DNA from: Thermoleophilia bacterium
GTDB lineage: Bacteria; Actinomycetota; Thermoleophilia; Miltoncostaeales; Miltoncostaeaceae
DNA: 34,148 nucleotides
Assembly: GCA_017853415.1 (NCBI GenBank)
Contig: JAFMJQ010000165.1
Coordinates: 1-34,148 of the forward strand
Direction: 5' to 3'
Below the pieces are notes generated by a model. That model was not told the origin of the DNA and made no database searches. It saw only the letters and a program-made list of their open reading frames with translations. Positions 15,464 to 23,182 of the stretch are shown here, piece after piece; the first letter of the stretch is position 1; each line of letters begins with the position of its first letter. The translations under genes and the position numbers were made by a program.

Positions 15464-16938
15464 TGAGTGATGTCCACCTAAAATACATCAATAGTGTACA
15501 TATTAAGGTTATTGCAGATCCGTCGACCATCATGGAGTTGTCGGATCATTTAACATTCTATGCAGACAACTATAAATGGCATCCTAAGTACAAAGCACGG
15601 ATGTGGGATGGCAAGATACGTCTTCTGAACAATCTGTCTGCAATCGTCTATGGTGGTCTGGCGCAGAGAATCAAGAAGTTCTGTGATGCACGTGGTTACA
15701 CACTAACCTTTGATGATGAGCTCACCTATGCCAACGTATCTGAGTATGAACTGGCTGAGTTCATTAAGTCACTGAACATTCCTGAGAAGTACAGCAGCCG
15801 TGACTACCAGATCAAGTCAATTCTTAAATGTATTCGTTCAGGTCGTAGAACACTTATAAGTCCTACGTCATCAGGCAAATCTCTCATGATCTACATTATC
15901 ATGAGATGGTATCAACAACACAAAGGACTGATCGTCGTTCCTACGATTGGTCTAGTCGGACAGATGGAAAGTGATTTTAGAGATTATGGGTACACTGGTA
16001 ACATACATGTTAGTACTGATGGGCTTAGCAAATCTAATGCTATTGATTGCGATATTGTTATTACTACTTGGCAGTCTCTTAACAACGGAAAAACCAAAAT
16101 GCCAAAGCAATGGTACGCCCAATTCGGGTGCGTGTTTGGAGACGAAGCTCACGGATGCAAGGCAACGAGCCTCATACAAATCCTATCTAGCCTCGAAACC
16201 TGTAAATACCGTTTCGGATGTACAGGAACGTTGGACGGACATGTTCTCAACGAAGCAACCATCGAAGGACTCTTCGGACCGCAGTACAGATCCACAACAA
16301 CCAGACAGTTAATGGAGGATGGTTACGTAGCCAAACTCAAGATTAAATGTATTGTACTGAAGTACCCAGATGAAGTTAAGAAACAGTTCCATACAACTGT
16401 AAACAAGAAGAAGAAAACGTACCAGGAAGAGATTGACTATCTTGTAAACAACGAGAAACGTAACAAGTTTCTCAAGAATCTGACTTTGTCACTCAAGGGA
16501 AACAAACTACTATTCTTCAGGATTATTGACCATGGAAAACTATTACATACCGCCATTAGTGCAAGCCATGACCATAATGTTTTTTATATTGATGGTTCTG
16601 TATCAGGCGTGGACCGGGAAAGTATCCGTCGCGCTATCGAAGATGAAGAGAATGCTGTCCTCATTGCGTCGCTAGGTACTACATCGACCGGTGTAAGTAT
16701 TAACAAGCTGCACCATATGATTGCTGCATCTCCGTCCAAGTCAAAGATTAAGGTGCTTCAATCCATTGGCCGTATGCTACGTATGCATGAAGACAAGGAA
16801 GAGGCAGTTCTCTACGATATTGTCGACGACCTGTCATATAAGTCACAGCCAAACTTTACTCTTAACCACTTCCTGGAACGTTGCAAGATCTATGACGCCG
16901 AGAAGTTTGAATATGAAATCTACAACGTGAGGTTATAA
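15463..16938 (+). CDS. uvsW: UvsW recombination helicase (ATP-dependent, SF2)
   Basis: Branch-migration helicase that resolves recombination intermediates and switches T4-type replication from origin- to recombination-dependent mode. It has 491 residues (T4: 503). After an N-terminal substrate-binding domain (~1-110) come SF2 motifs: RDYQ (~113-116), Walker A SPTSSGKS (~133-140), GDEAH (~226-230), FGCTGTLDG, and motif VI QSIGRMLRMH near residue 430. All catalytic motifs are intact. It overlaps uvsY and the following gene by stop/start codons. Confidence 0.95.
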   Translation: MSDVHLKYINSVHIKVIADPSTIMELSDHLTFYADNYKWHPKYKARMWDGKIRLLNNLSAIVYGGLAQRIKKFCDARGYTLTFDDELTYANVSEYELAEFIKSLNIPEKYSSRDYQIKSILKCIRSGRRTLISPTSSGKSLMIYIIMRWYQQHKGLIVVPTIGLVGQMESDFRDYGYTGNIHVSTDGLSKSNAIDCDIVITTWQSLNNGKTKMPKQWYAQFGCVFGDEAHGCKATSLIQILSSLETCKYRFGCTGTLDGHVLNEATIEGLFGPQYRSTTTRQLMEDGYVAKLKIKCIVLKYPDEVKKQFHTTVNKKKKTYQEEIDYLVNNEKRNKFLKNLTLSLKGNKLLFFRIIDHGKLLHTAISASHDHNVFYIDGSVSGVDRESIRRAIEDEENAVLIASLGTTSTGVSINKLHHMIAASPSKSKIKVLQSIGRMLRMHEDKEEAVLYDIVDDLSYKSQPNFTLNHFLERCKIYDAEKFEYEIYNVRL

Positions 16939-17318
16939 TGATTAGAATTTATACGTTAGTCAACGGTGAACAGATTATCGGCGAGTTTGCAGACAGTGCC
17001 GCCTACAGCGAAAGTACTATCAAAGATCCGTTCTACATTATGGAAGCACAAGATGAATACGGAAATAGTGGCATGAAGCTAATAAATGTGTGTACATTTT
17101 CTGAAGAACAGTGTATCATAGTAAGTAATAAGCACATTGTATTCTCTATAAAAGCAAATGAACCCATGACTCGCTACTATGAAAAGGTAGTAGCTGCTCA
17201 TAGCAAATCTTCAGTCAAGAAGATGATCGACGATGCTATCCAAGAAATGGATGATATGGAAAACACACTGCTTGAAGTTGTCTCAAAAAGACTCGTAGGC
17301 GGGTCAACGATTAACTAA
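16938..17318 (+). CDS. Conserved small protein, possibly Sm-like fold
   Basis: A 126-residue protein of unknown function. The first ~70 residues form alternating beta strands with MIRIYTLVNGEQIIGEF, reminiscent of the Sm1 motif (hydrophobic-x-NG-x-x-hydrophobic-x-G) of Lsm/Hfq proteins; the rest (KSSVKKMIDDAIQEMDDMENTLLEVV) is helical. Genes of this kind lie between uvsW and gene 55 in other marine T4-like phages as I recall. It overlaps the uvsW stop (TAATG). A promoter for gene 55 lies inside it. Confidence 0.55.
   Translation: MIRIYTLVNGEQIIGEFADSAAYSESTIKDPFYIMEAQDEYGNSGMKLINVCTFSEEQCIIVSNKHIVFSIKANEPMTRYYEKVVAAHSKSSVKKMIDDAIQEMDDMENTLLEVVSKRLVGGSTIN
17091..17119 (+). promoter_or_regulatory. 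Internal early-type promoter upstream of gene 55
   Basis: TGTACA (17091-17096), 17 bases, TATCAT (17114-17119; 5 of 6 to TATAAT). It lies inside the preceding coding sequence about 210 bases before gene 55 and would allow the late sigma factor to be expressed before late transcription begins. Confidence 0.5.
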
Positions 17319-17327
17319 GGAAATATC

Positions 17328-17909
17328 ATGAAAGATTCACAGCCAAATCCGGTTAAGAAAAAGAAAACCACTAACTATATTGACAACAAGAAGTTCTACA
17401 CAGAGATGGTAGTCTATCGTCGTCTATGTGAGGAAGCGACTGCTGCCGGTGAACCACGTCCTGTTGTATCTAGATATGTCGGTGAATGTATCATGATGAT
17501 TGCCACCCGCTTGGCGACACGTCCCAACTTTGTCGGCTACTCATATAAAGACGAGATGATCTCAGACGGTATCGAGAACTGTCTGGCATATATCCACAAC
17601 TTCAATCCGGATAAGTCTACCAACCCGTTTGCATACTTTACACAAATCATCTACTATGCATTCCTTCGTAGAATTCAAAAGGAAAAGAAGCAGCTGTACA
17701 TCAAGCACAAGAGCTTTGAGAACAGCATGATTATGAACACACTGGTTGACATGGCACCAGAAGACAAAAGCCATTACTCTGCCGCCTTTATAAATGTATC
17801 TGAGAAACTTGGTGAACTTGTAGAGAAGTTCGAAGCTAAGAATCCGGTTACACCGAAGGCCAAGAAAGGCATAGAGAAATTTATCGAGGACGATACAGAT
17901 GAGACTTAA
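17328..17909 (+). CDS. 55: Late-transcription sigma factor gp55
   Basis: Replaces the host sigma on RNA polymerase and recognises TATAAATA late promoters, with the sliding clamp gp45 as co-activator in T4. It has 193 residues (T4: 185). The sigma region-2-like block DEMISDGIENCLAYIHNFNPDKSTNPFAYFTQIIYYAFLRRIQKEKK is clear. Six TATAAATA-type promoters in the window match this activity. The ribosome binding site AAGGAA precedes ATG 17328. The end overlaps a small gene by a few bases. Confidence 0.94.
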   Translation: MKDSQPNPVKKKKTTNYIDNKKFYTEMVVYRRLCEEATAAGEPRPVVSRYVGECIMMIATRLATRPNFVGYSYKDEMISDGIENCLAYIHNFNPDKSTNPFAYFTQIIYYAFLRRIQKEKKQLYIKHKSFENSMIMNTLVDMAPEDKSHYSAAFINVSEKLGELVEKFEAKNPVTPKAKKGIEKFIEDDTDET

Positions 17910-18069
17910 TATTCCACCCCTGCTGGAACAGATCAGAGAGAACATGCTTGATGCCAAGGCATCACCAACTGTCAGATTTAACTACAGCCAAACGATGCGT
18001 TCTATTAAAGAGTACGCCGAACAATCCATAAAAGAGTACGAAAAGGCAGAACTCAAGAGGACCCGTTAA
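17899..18069 (+). CDS. Small helical protein between genes 55 and 47
   Basis: A 56-residue ORF, MRLNIPPLLEQIRENMLDAK at its start, ending AELKRTR. It overlaps the gene 55 stop by eleven bases and its TAA overlaps the ATG of gene 47, so it fits the coupled operon. Charged and helical, with no recognisable domain. Its codon use looks like that of its neighbours and it fills the gap exactly, which supports a real gene. Confidence 0.7.
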   Translation: MRLNIPPLLEQIRENMLDAKASPTVRFNYSQTMRSIKEYAEQSIKEYEKAELKRTR

Positions 18070-19130
18070 TGAAAATTGCTTTGATAACTGATACACACTG
18101 GGGTGCACGTGGGGATAGTCCTGCGTTCGCCGAGTACTTCAATAGGTTTTATTATGAACACTTCTTCCCATATCTTTCTGAACACGGCATTACTAACATT
18201 TTCCATCTTGGCGATATTGTTGATCGCCGAAAATATATCAACTTTGTTACCGCCCGCCACCTACGTAAGTTCGTCGAGCATTGTGACGTATCAGGCATCC
18301 GACTCGATGTAATCATCGGGAACCATGACACCTCGTTCAAGAATACGAACGAGGTCAACTCTATGAGGGAGCTCTTTGAGCATTCAACCTATGATATCCA
18401 CTATTATTCTGATCCTGGTGTTGTTAGTCTTGGTGGCACCGACATCGCAGTCATTCCCTGGATCTGCTCAGGCAACTACGAAGAGTCGATGCAATTCATC
18501 AAAGACACTAACGCGCAGATCCTTTTTGGGCATCTCGAGCTTGCCGGCTTCGAAATGTACAAAGGAGCAATAAATGACCATGGGTTCGATTCTAAGATCT
18601 TTGATAAGTTTGATCTTGTTTGTTCCGGCCATTTTCATCACAAGTCTACTCGTGGCAACATTAATTACCTGGGCGCTCCTTATGAAATGTCTTGGTCGGA
18701 CTACAATGATCCACGCGGCTTTCACGTCTTTGATACAGAAACCAGAGAAATAGAGTTCATCCGTAATCCGCTGACTATGTTCAACAAGGTACATTATCAC
18801 GATCAGGATAAAACTATTGACGAGATCATGGACATGGACTTCGACCACTACAAGGGTTCGTATGTCAAACTGATCGTTCATACCAAGACGAATCCTTACT
18901 GGTTCGATATGTTCGTCGACAAGATCGAGAAGGCTGGTGTGCTGGATCTTCAGGTCGTAGACGATAACCTGAACCTGCAGCTTGAGGATGATGGTGACAT
19001 TGTCAATGAAGCTGAGGATACATTGACCGTCCTGAACAAAGTAGTCGATCAGGTAGAGTCACGAGTGGATAAAAAAGTGTTGTACAATTTCTTAAGTTCG
19101 CTGTATAATGAAGCTTTAAGCGTGGAGTAG
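18069..19130 (+). CDS. 47: Recombination nuclease subunit gp47 (Mre11/SbcD family)
   Basis: Nuclease of the gp46/gp47 complex, which resects double-strand ends for recombination-dependent replication and helps degrade host DNA. It has 353 residues (T4: 339). Metallophosphoesterase motifs in order: DTHWG (Asp8, His10), GDIVDRR (Asp49), GNHD (84-87), GHLE (His155) and GHFHH (His188, His190). All metal ligands are present. A promoter for the next unit is embedded in the 3' end. Confidence 0.95.
   Translation: MKIALITDTHWGARGDSPAFAEYFNRFYYEHFFPYLSEHGITNIFHLGDIVDRRKYINFVTARHLRKFVEHCDVSGIRLDVIIGNHDTSFKNTNEVNSMRELFEHSTYDIHYYSDPGVVSLGGTDIAVIPWICSGNYEESMQFIKDTNAQILFGHLELAGFEMYKGAINDHGFDSKIFDKFDLVCSGHFHHKSTRGNINYLGAPYEMSWSDYNDPRGFHVFDTETREIEFIRNPLTMFNKVHYHDQDKTIDEIMDMDFDHYKGSYVKLIVHTKTNPYWFDMFVDKIEKAGVLDLQVVDDNLNLQLEDDGDIVNEAEDTLTVLNKVVDQVESRVDKKVLYNFLSSLYNEALSVE
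19081..19109 (+). promoter_or_regulatory. Early-type promoter at the 3' end of gene 47
   Basis: TGTACA (19081-19086), 17 bases, exact TATAAT (19104-19109), preceded by TTG so that the upstream half reads TTGTACA. It lies inside gene 47 and points at the small gene at 19133 and gene 46. Confidence 0.8.
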
Positions 19131-19132
19131 GT

Positions 19133-19345
19133 ATGACAGAAAACGATTCATATACCTGGCCTGGTAAACTCTATGAGTGGTTGCACGAATATGAGGAATA
19201 TGGCCTTAGATCAGAACGTCTATTAAATGATATTGCACAAGGTGATTCCAAGAGAATATTGGAATGGATCAAGGCTGCATATCAAATTGGTCGAGAACAT
19301 GAGAACCTTGGCTGGATTGAATCGCACTGGGATGATGGCAAATAA
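19133..19345 (+). CDS. Small acidic protein between genes 47 and 46, unknown
   Basis: A 70-residue Trp/Tyr/Glu-rich protein (YTWPGKLYEWLHEYEEYGLRSERLLNDI). No known domain recognised. It starts three bases after gene 47 ends and its TAA overlaps the gene 46 ATG, so it is expressed with the exonuclease complex, and it would be the first gene read from the promoter at 19081. T4 likewise has small genes between 47 and 46, but I cannot match them. Confidence 0.7.
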   Translation: MTENDSYTWPGKLYEWLHEYEEYGLRSERLLNDIAQGDSKRILEWIKAAYQIGREHENLGWIESHWDDGK

Positions 19346-21060
19346 TGATTCTATTTAAAACAATTCGTTGGCAGAACATGTTGTCCACCGGTAACCAGTT
19401 TACCGAGGTGGCACTTGATCGTAGTAAGTCGACATTGATCGTCGGGGAAAACGGGGCTGGCAAGTCTACGATCCTCGACGCATTGTCGTTTGCTCTCTAC
19501 GGCAAGCCGTTCCGTAACATCAACAAACCACAACTGCTCAATTCTATGACACAGAAGAATTTAGTCGTAGAATGCGAGTTTATGGTAGGTTCTAAGCATT
19601 TCCGTGTAAAACGCGGCATTAAACCTCAAATCTTCGAAATCTATCAAAATGGTGAAATGATAAATCAAAATTCATCCGCCAGGGATTATCAAGAGTACCT
19701 TGAGAAGAGTATTTTGAAATTAAGTTTCAAGAGTTTTGGCCAAATTGTCATCTTGGGCAGTGCCAATTATCTCCCGTTCATGCAATTACCTGCACATGCT
19801 CGCCGTGAGGTCATTGAGGATCTTCTGGACATCCAGATCTTTACCACAATGAACAACCTACTCAAGGAAAAGATTGCTACAAACAAGGCAGCTATCAATG
19901 AGGTTGGCTTTCAGATAAACCTGATCGAGAACAAGATCGAGTTGACAAACAAGCATATTGATTCTTTGAAGTCGAACAACGATCATCTGATTAAGCAAAA
20001 GCAGGATCTGATCCGGGAACTGTCTAATTGTGTAACTGAAACAGCAGCTAGTATTACCGTAGCAAATATTAAGCTTATGGACAAGGCTAATCTGATTGTT
20101 GACAGTGAGAAGGTGATCTCAAAGCGTACAAAGTTGATTGAACTTGAGAGTCAGCTTGAAACCAAGATCCGCAGTCTCAAGAAGGAAATCACCTTCTATC
20201 ATGACAATGATAGTTGCCCGACTTGCCGTCAGGGTATCGACCACGATTTCAAGAATGAAACTATCGGTGATCGTGAAACAAAGCAGAATGAAATTACTGA
20301 TGCTTTACAAAAGATCGAGGCAGAGATTAATGCTATCAATGATCGTGTCAACGAGATCACAGAGATCAACAAAGAGATTACGGCTATTAACACCAAGATC
20401 ACCGAACTGAACTCTGATATCCGCTCATGGGATAATAGCATCAAGACTCTGCAGACTGAGATTGATGGTCTGAAGAAGAATACCACAGTTATCAATGAGA
20501 GCAAGGATGATCTTCACGTCCTAAACGATCAGTTGGCTGCACAGCAGAAACACAAGGAAGAACTGGCCAATGAACGGTCAGTGATTGAAGTAGCTGGTGT
20601 ATTACTCAAGGACTCTGGTATCAAGACCAGGATCATCAAGCAGTATGTTCCTATCATGAACAAACTGATTAATAAATACCTCGCGGCTATGGACTTCTTC
20701 GTCCAGTTCGAACTGGACGAAAACTTTAATGAAAAGATTAAATCACGCTTTAGAGACGAGTTCTCTTATGCATCTTTCTCCGAGGGCGAGAAAATGCGTA
20801 TTGATCTTGCTCTTATGTTTACCTGGAGGGCTATTGCTAAGCTTCGCAATAGTGCTTCTACTAATCTTCTCATCATGGATGAAGTCTTTGACTCATCGCT
20901 TGACGTCGGCGGCACGGAAGAGTTCCTCAAAATCCTTGAAGGGCTGACTGGCGATACGAACACATTCATCATCAGCCACAAGGGCGATCAGCTCTATGAC
21001 AAGTTCCATAGCGTAATCAAGTTTGAGAAGCACGCCAACTTTAGCAGGATTGCAGCATGA
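19345..21060 (+). CDS. 46: Recombination ATPase subunit gp46 (Rad50/SbcC family)
   Basis: ATPase partner of gp47. It has 571 residues (T4: 560). Seen in order: Walker A GENGAGKST (~34-42), a long coiled coil interrupted at the apex by the zinc hook CPTC (Cys291, Cys294), signature SEGEKMRID starting at Ser479, and Walker B LLIMDE with Asp512/Glu513, followed by the D-loop SSLD and switch His in ISHKGDQ. Complete and apparently functional. The stop overlaps the next small ATG (ATGA). Confidence 0.96.
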   Translation: MILFKTIRWQNMLSTGNQFTEVALDRSKSTLIVGENGAGKSTILDALSFALYGKPFRNINKPQLLNSMTQKNLVVECEFMVGSKHFRVKRGIKPQIFEIYQNGEMINQNSSARDYQEYLEKSILKLSFKSFGQIVILGSANYLPFMQLPAHARREVIEDLLDIQIFTTMNNLLKEKIATNKAAINEVGFQINLIENKIELTNKHIDSLKSNNDHLIKQKQDLIRELSNCVTETAASITVANIKLMDKANLIVDSEKVISKRTKLIELESQLETKIRSLKKEITFYHDNDSCPTCRQGIDHDFKNETIGDRETKQNEITDALQKIEAEINAINDRVNEITEINKEITAINTKITELNSDIRSWDNSIKTLQTEIDGLKKNTTVINESKDDLHVLNDQLAAQQKHKEELANERSVIEVAGVLLKDSGIKTRIIKQYVPIMNKLINKYLAAMDFFVQFELDENFNEKIKSRFRDEFSYASFSEGEKMRIDLALMFTWRAIAKLRNSASTNLLIMDEVFDSSLDVGGTEEFLKILEGLTGDTNTFIISHKGDQLYDKFHSVIKFEKHANFSRIAA

Positions 21061-21197
21061 ACCAATGGGTTCAGAAAAAAGATGACAAGTGGTACTGGTA
21101 TCAAGAGTACTCAAAAGAAGAAGTGACGCTTCTTCGAAAGTATCATGTAGCCATTAGTAGAATGACAAAACTAAACTTTGATAGGATTGTGAAATGA
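21057..21197 (+). CDS. Very small basic aromatic protein, unknown
   Basis: A 46-residue ORF (MNQWVQKKDDKWYWYQEYSK at the N-terminus) rich in Trp, Tyr and Lys. Its ATG overlaps the gene 46 stop (ATGA) and its stop overlaps the next ATG, so it lies in a chain of coupled genes. No function can be suggested. Confidence 0.62.
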   Translation: MNQWVQKKDDKWYWYQEYSKEEVTLLRKYHVAISRMTKLNFDRIVK

Positions 21198-21406
21198 CAA
21201 GATTTATTTGGATAAGAGATCGTGATAAAATTGACCACTACGTTAATGTAGATCATATTATTAAGGTGACAAAAGTTCCGGCGCACGGGCAATTTTCTGC
21301 AGCTGCATATGTTGTTCTTCGTGATAAAAAAGAAATTGGTTTGTCACTTGATAATTTTGATACAGCCGATGATGTGATTGCCAAAATCCAAGTGGCATCT
21401 GTATGA
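21194..21406 (+). CDS. Small protein of unknown function
   Basis: A 70-residue protein (MTRFIWIRDRDKIDHYVNVD at the start) with a probable beta-beta-alpha pattern: strands through IIKVTKV, AYVVLRDKKEIGLSL, then a helix DTADDVIAKIQ. It overlaps both neighbours by four bases (ATGA type), so it is probably coupled to the deformylase gene. No family recognised. Confidence 0.68.
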   Translation: MTRFIWIRDRDKIDHYVNVDHIIKVTKVPAHGQFSAAAYVVLRDKKEIGLSLDNFDTADDVIAKIQVASV

Positions 21407-21957
21407 TTAAAGAAATCCTAGGCAAGGACGATCCGATCCTCAAGGAGAAGATGCCGGCATTCGACTTCAATAATCCGGTTATGGATTCTGTTGAACTGTA
21501 CACTATTCTTGCAGAGACCATGCGTGAGAATGAAGGCATGGGTCTATCTGCTAACCAGATCGGTGTGCGTACACGCGCATTCGTAATGAGGGGTGAAGAG
21601 ATCCTTGGTGTCTTCAATCCTCGTGTAGTTGACGAATCATCGGAGACTGTGACACTGGAAGAAGGCTGCCTTTCGTATCCTAATCTTTTCGTAAAGATCA
21701 AGAGACCGAAGAGCATCAAGGTTCGTTTCACGACTCCGGATGGCCAGACGACTACCAAGACATTTACTGGTATGACGGCTCGTGTGTTCCTGCATGAACT
21801 GGACCATCTTGACGGCATTGCACATACATCACGTGCCAACCGTTACCATCTCGAGCAGGCCAAGAAGCTTGTAAAGAAATTGAAGAAGCGCCCGCTGAGT
21901 GTCCTGCCGGCTATCAGTGACGAGGCACTAGATCTTATGCATGCGTTGCAAAACTAG
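21403..21957 (+). CDS. def: Peptide deformylase
   Basis: Removes the formyl group from the N-terminal Met of nascent proteins; Fe/Zn metalloenzyme of the ribosome exit. It has 184 residues, close to bacterial enzymes and longer than typical cyanophage versions. All three motifs are present: GMGLSANQIG (G-x-G-L-[AS]-A-x-Q, Gln52), EGCLS (Cys89) and HELDH (His131, Glu132, His135). Virus-encoded deformylases are known from marine T4-like phages, where they are thought to keep protein synthesis going during infection. It is not part of the T4 core. Confidence 0.94.
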   Translation: MIKEILGKDDPILKEKMPAFDFNNPVMDSVELYTILAETMRENEGMGLSANQIGVRTRAFVMRGEEILGVFNPRVVDESSETVTLEEGCLSYPNLFVKIKRPKSIKVRFTTPDGQTTTKTFTGMTARVFLHELDHLDGIAHTSRANRYHLEQAKKLVKKLKKRPLSVLPAISDEALDLMHALQN

Positions 21958-21986
21958 TGTACATTAATGGCCACGTGTGATAGATT
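21958..21986 (+). promoter_or_regulatory. Early-type promoter before the MazG-like gene
   Basis: TGTACA (21958-21963) begins at the base after the deformylase stop codon; after 17 bases comes TAGATT (21981-21986) preceded by TGTGA. The same TGTGnTAGATT extended -10 recurs before the gene at 23183. Confidence 0.6.
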
Positions 21987-22010
21987 GAGAATATCAACAA
22001 GGAGAATATT

Positions 22011-22418
22011 ATGAGTGAAGATTGGGTACGTGACATCGCCGGTATGCATCGGTATTATGGTGTAAATGAAAAGGTACAGGAGTTTGATAAGCAGACTCTT
22101 AAGCAGTTCCTTCAATTTCGTATGTCATTCCTGACAGAAGAATTGGACGAAACCAAGAATGCAGTTAAGAACAATGACGCCGAAGAGATTGTAGATGGCC
22201 TAATCGATCTGTGTGTCGTTGCTATCGGTACACTGGACTCCATGGGCATTGATTCGTACGAAGCGTGGAACCGTGTTCTACGTGCTAATTTGGCCAAGGA
22301 AGTCGGAGTAAAGCCTGAACGGCCAAATCCTCTTGGGTTGCCGGACCTTATCAAACCGGCCGGATGGAAGGCACCATCCCATGATAAAAATCATGGTTTG
22401 TTGTCAAAACTAAAATAA
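22011..22418 (+). CDS. MazG-like nucleoside triphosphate pyrophosphohydrolase
   Basis: A 135-residue all-helical protein with the metal-binding pattern of the MazG/dUTPase-like superfamily: EELDE (residues 44-48) and, after a short loop, EEIVDGLIDL (58-67). Such enzymes hydrolyse NTPs or dNTPs to the monophosphate and pyrophosphate. In phages they are proposed to cleanse modified or unwanted nucleotides or to adjust (p)ppGpp, and the substrate cannot be told from sequence. A clear ribosome binding site (AAGGAG) precedes ATG 22011. It has its own promoter upstream and a hairpin in its 3' end. Confidence 0.72.
   Translation: MSEDWVRDIAGMHRYYGVNEKVQEFDKQTLKQFLQFRMSFLTEELDETKNAVKNNDAEEIVDGLIDLCVVAIGTLDSMGIDSYEAWNRVLRANLAKEVGVKPERPNPLGLPDLIKPAGWKAPSHDKNHGLLSKLK
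22379..22396 (+). terminator. Hairpin in the 3' end of the MazG-like gene, possible weak terminator
   Basis: A perfect 7-bp stem CCATGAT / ATCATGG with an AAAA loop, followed by TTTGTTGT. It lies about 22 bases inside the coding region and just before the next promoter. The T-run is short and interrupted, so termination would be inefficient. Confidence 0.35.
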
Positions 22419-22421
22419 CTG

Positions 22422-22450
22422 TGTACAATTAATTCAAGTGGGTGTAAGGT
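22422..22450 (+). promoter_or_regulatory. Probable early-type promoter before the nuclease-like gene at 22482
   Basis: GTGTACAATTAATTC-type upstream half with TGTACA at 22422-22427 and a poor -10 (TAAGGT, 22445-22450) at the standard 17-base spacing. If used, transcription would start near 22457, downstream of GTG 22449, which favours ATG 22482 as the start of the gene. Confidence 0.5.
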
Positions 22451-22481
22451 GACTTATATCCACTTGAAAGGTATTTACATC

Positions 22482-23144
22482 ATGATTGCACAAATCTTAA
22501 CCGATATAGTTGAAGCTCTCACTGTAGAAAAAATTAAAATTGCTGAGAAAGTTGAAGGGGAAGGCCGAGTAGCTTCTCTTAGTGACGAAGGCACCATCAT
22601 CCGCTTTCTGCAAGCACATCCAGTTTTTGGAAAATATATTTCATCTGGAGAAACCCGCGGTCATGCCGATATGCTTGTTACAGATTATAACTTGGTGACA
22701 ATTCATCCTGTAAATATCAAAACTTCTATCGGCAGCTCTGACAATGCCACTTCGAAGGGCGGATTTCTTTATGCCTTGACTGATATGACTTTAGATGAGA
22801 TTCCATTTGCTATGGGATGGAATAAGTTTTATAATCTTCTCGAGTCTCGTAAAGCCGATATTGAAGGTAAAGATTATTGGTTTTTATCTGTTGACAAAAA
22901 TGATTCTTCAAATGTCATGATACGTGGCGCTAAGCAAATCTCTAAATATGTAGAAAACGCTAATCCAGCCAACTTGCTGCAAATTAATTGGAAAAAAGAA
23001 AAGCTTGCTGAACCAGTAAATCGTACATATGAAGAATCACATGATACTTTGGTGAATGGGATTTTGCGCTGTTATATAAAAGCACTCAATAACCTTCCTC
23101 TGGCCTGGCGAAAAGCTATAGTGGCAGCATTGGATGTCAATTAA
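22482..23144 (+). CDS. Putative restriction-endonuclease-fold protein
   Basis: A 220-residue protein. The central GHADMLVTDYNLVTIHPVNIKTS (residues 60-82) has the shape of a PD-(D/E)xK active site: Asp63 at the end of one strand and N-I-K (Asn78, Lys80) in the next, with Asn replacing the usual Asp/Glu. It is followed by SDNATSKGGFLYALTD. This resembles type II restriction enzymes as I remember them, but no specific family is proven. No methyltransferase gene is adjacent. Start ATG 22482 is preferred over GTG 22449 because GAAAGG precedes it. The gene is clearly more AT-rich than its neighbours and has its own promoter, so it looks like an acquired moron. A role in cutting unmodified host DNA is a hypothesis. 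Confidence 0.5.
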   Translation: MIAQILTDIVEALTVEKIKIAEKVEGEGRVASLSDEGTIIRFLQAHPVFGKYISSGETRGHADMLVTDYNLVTIHPVNIKTSIGSSDNATSKGGFLYALTDMTLDEIPFAMGWNKFYNLLESRKADIEGKDYWFLSVDKNDSSNVMIRGAKQISKYVENANPANLLQINWKKEKLAEPVNRTYEESHDTLVNGILRCYIKALNNLPLAWRKAIVAALDVN

Positions 23145-23147
23145 CTG

Positions 23148-23176
23148 TGTACATATAATGAAAACTGTGGTAGATT
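23148..23176 (+). promoter_or_regulatory. Early-type promoter before the gene at 23183
   Basis: TGTACA (23148-23153), 17 bases, TAGATT (23171-23176) preceded by TGTGG. The expected start site is only a few bases before ATG 23183, so the mRNA would have a very short or no leader. Confidence 0.6.
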
Positions 23177-23182
23177 TAAATT

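Noticed and set aside
15495-15500. TGTACA inside uvsW, and further copies in coding regions (3711, 6799, 11375, 17695, 18555, 24532, 27685, 29634, 33201, 33389)
   Set aside because: None has a convincing -10 at 16-18 bases; most encode the common Tyr/Val-containing codon pair and look like chance.
22379-22396. Hairpin in the MazG-like gene as a strong terminator
   Set aside because: It is inside the coding region and its T-run is interrupted; kept only as a low-confidence feature.
22449-22481. GTG 22449 as start of the nuclease-like gene
   Set aside because: It would lie at the -10 of the probable promoter and lacks a ribosome binding site; ATG 22482 has GAAAGG upstream.
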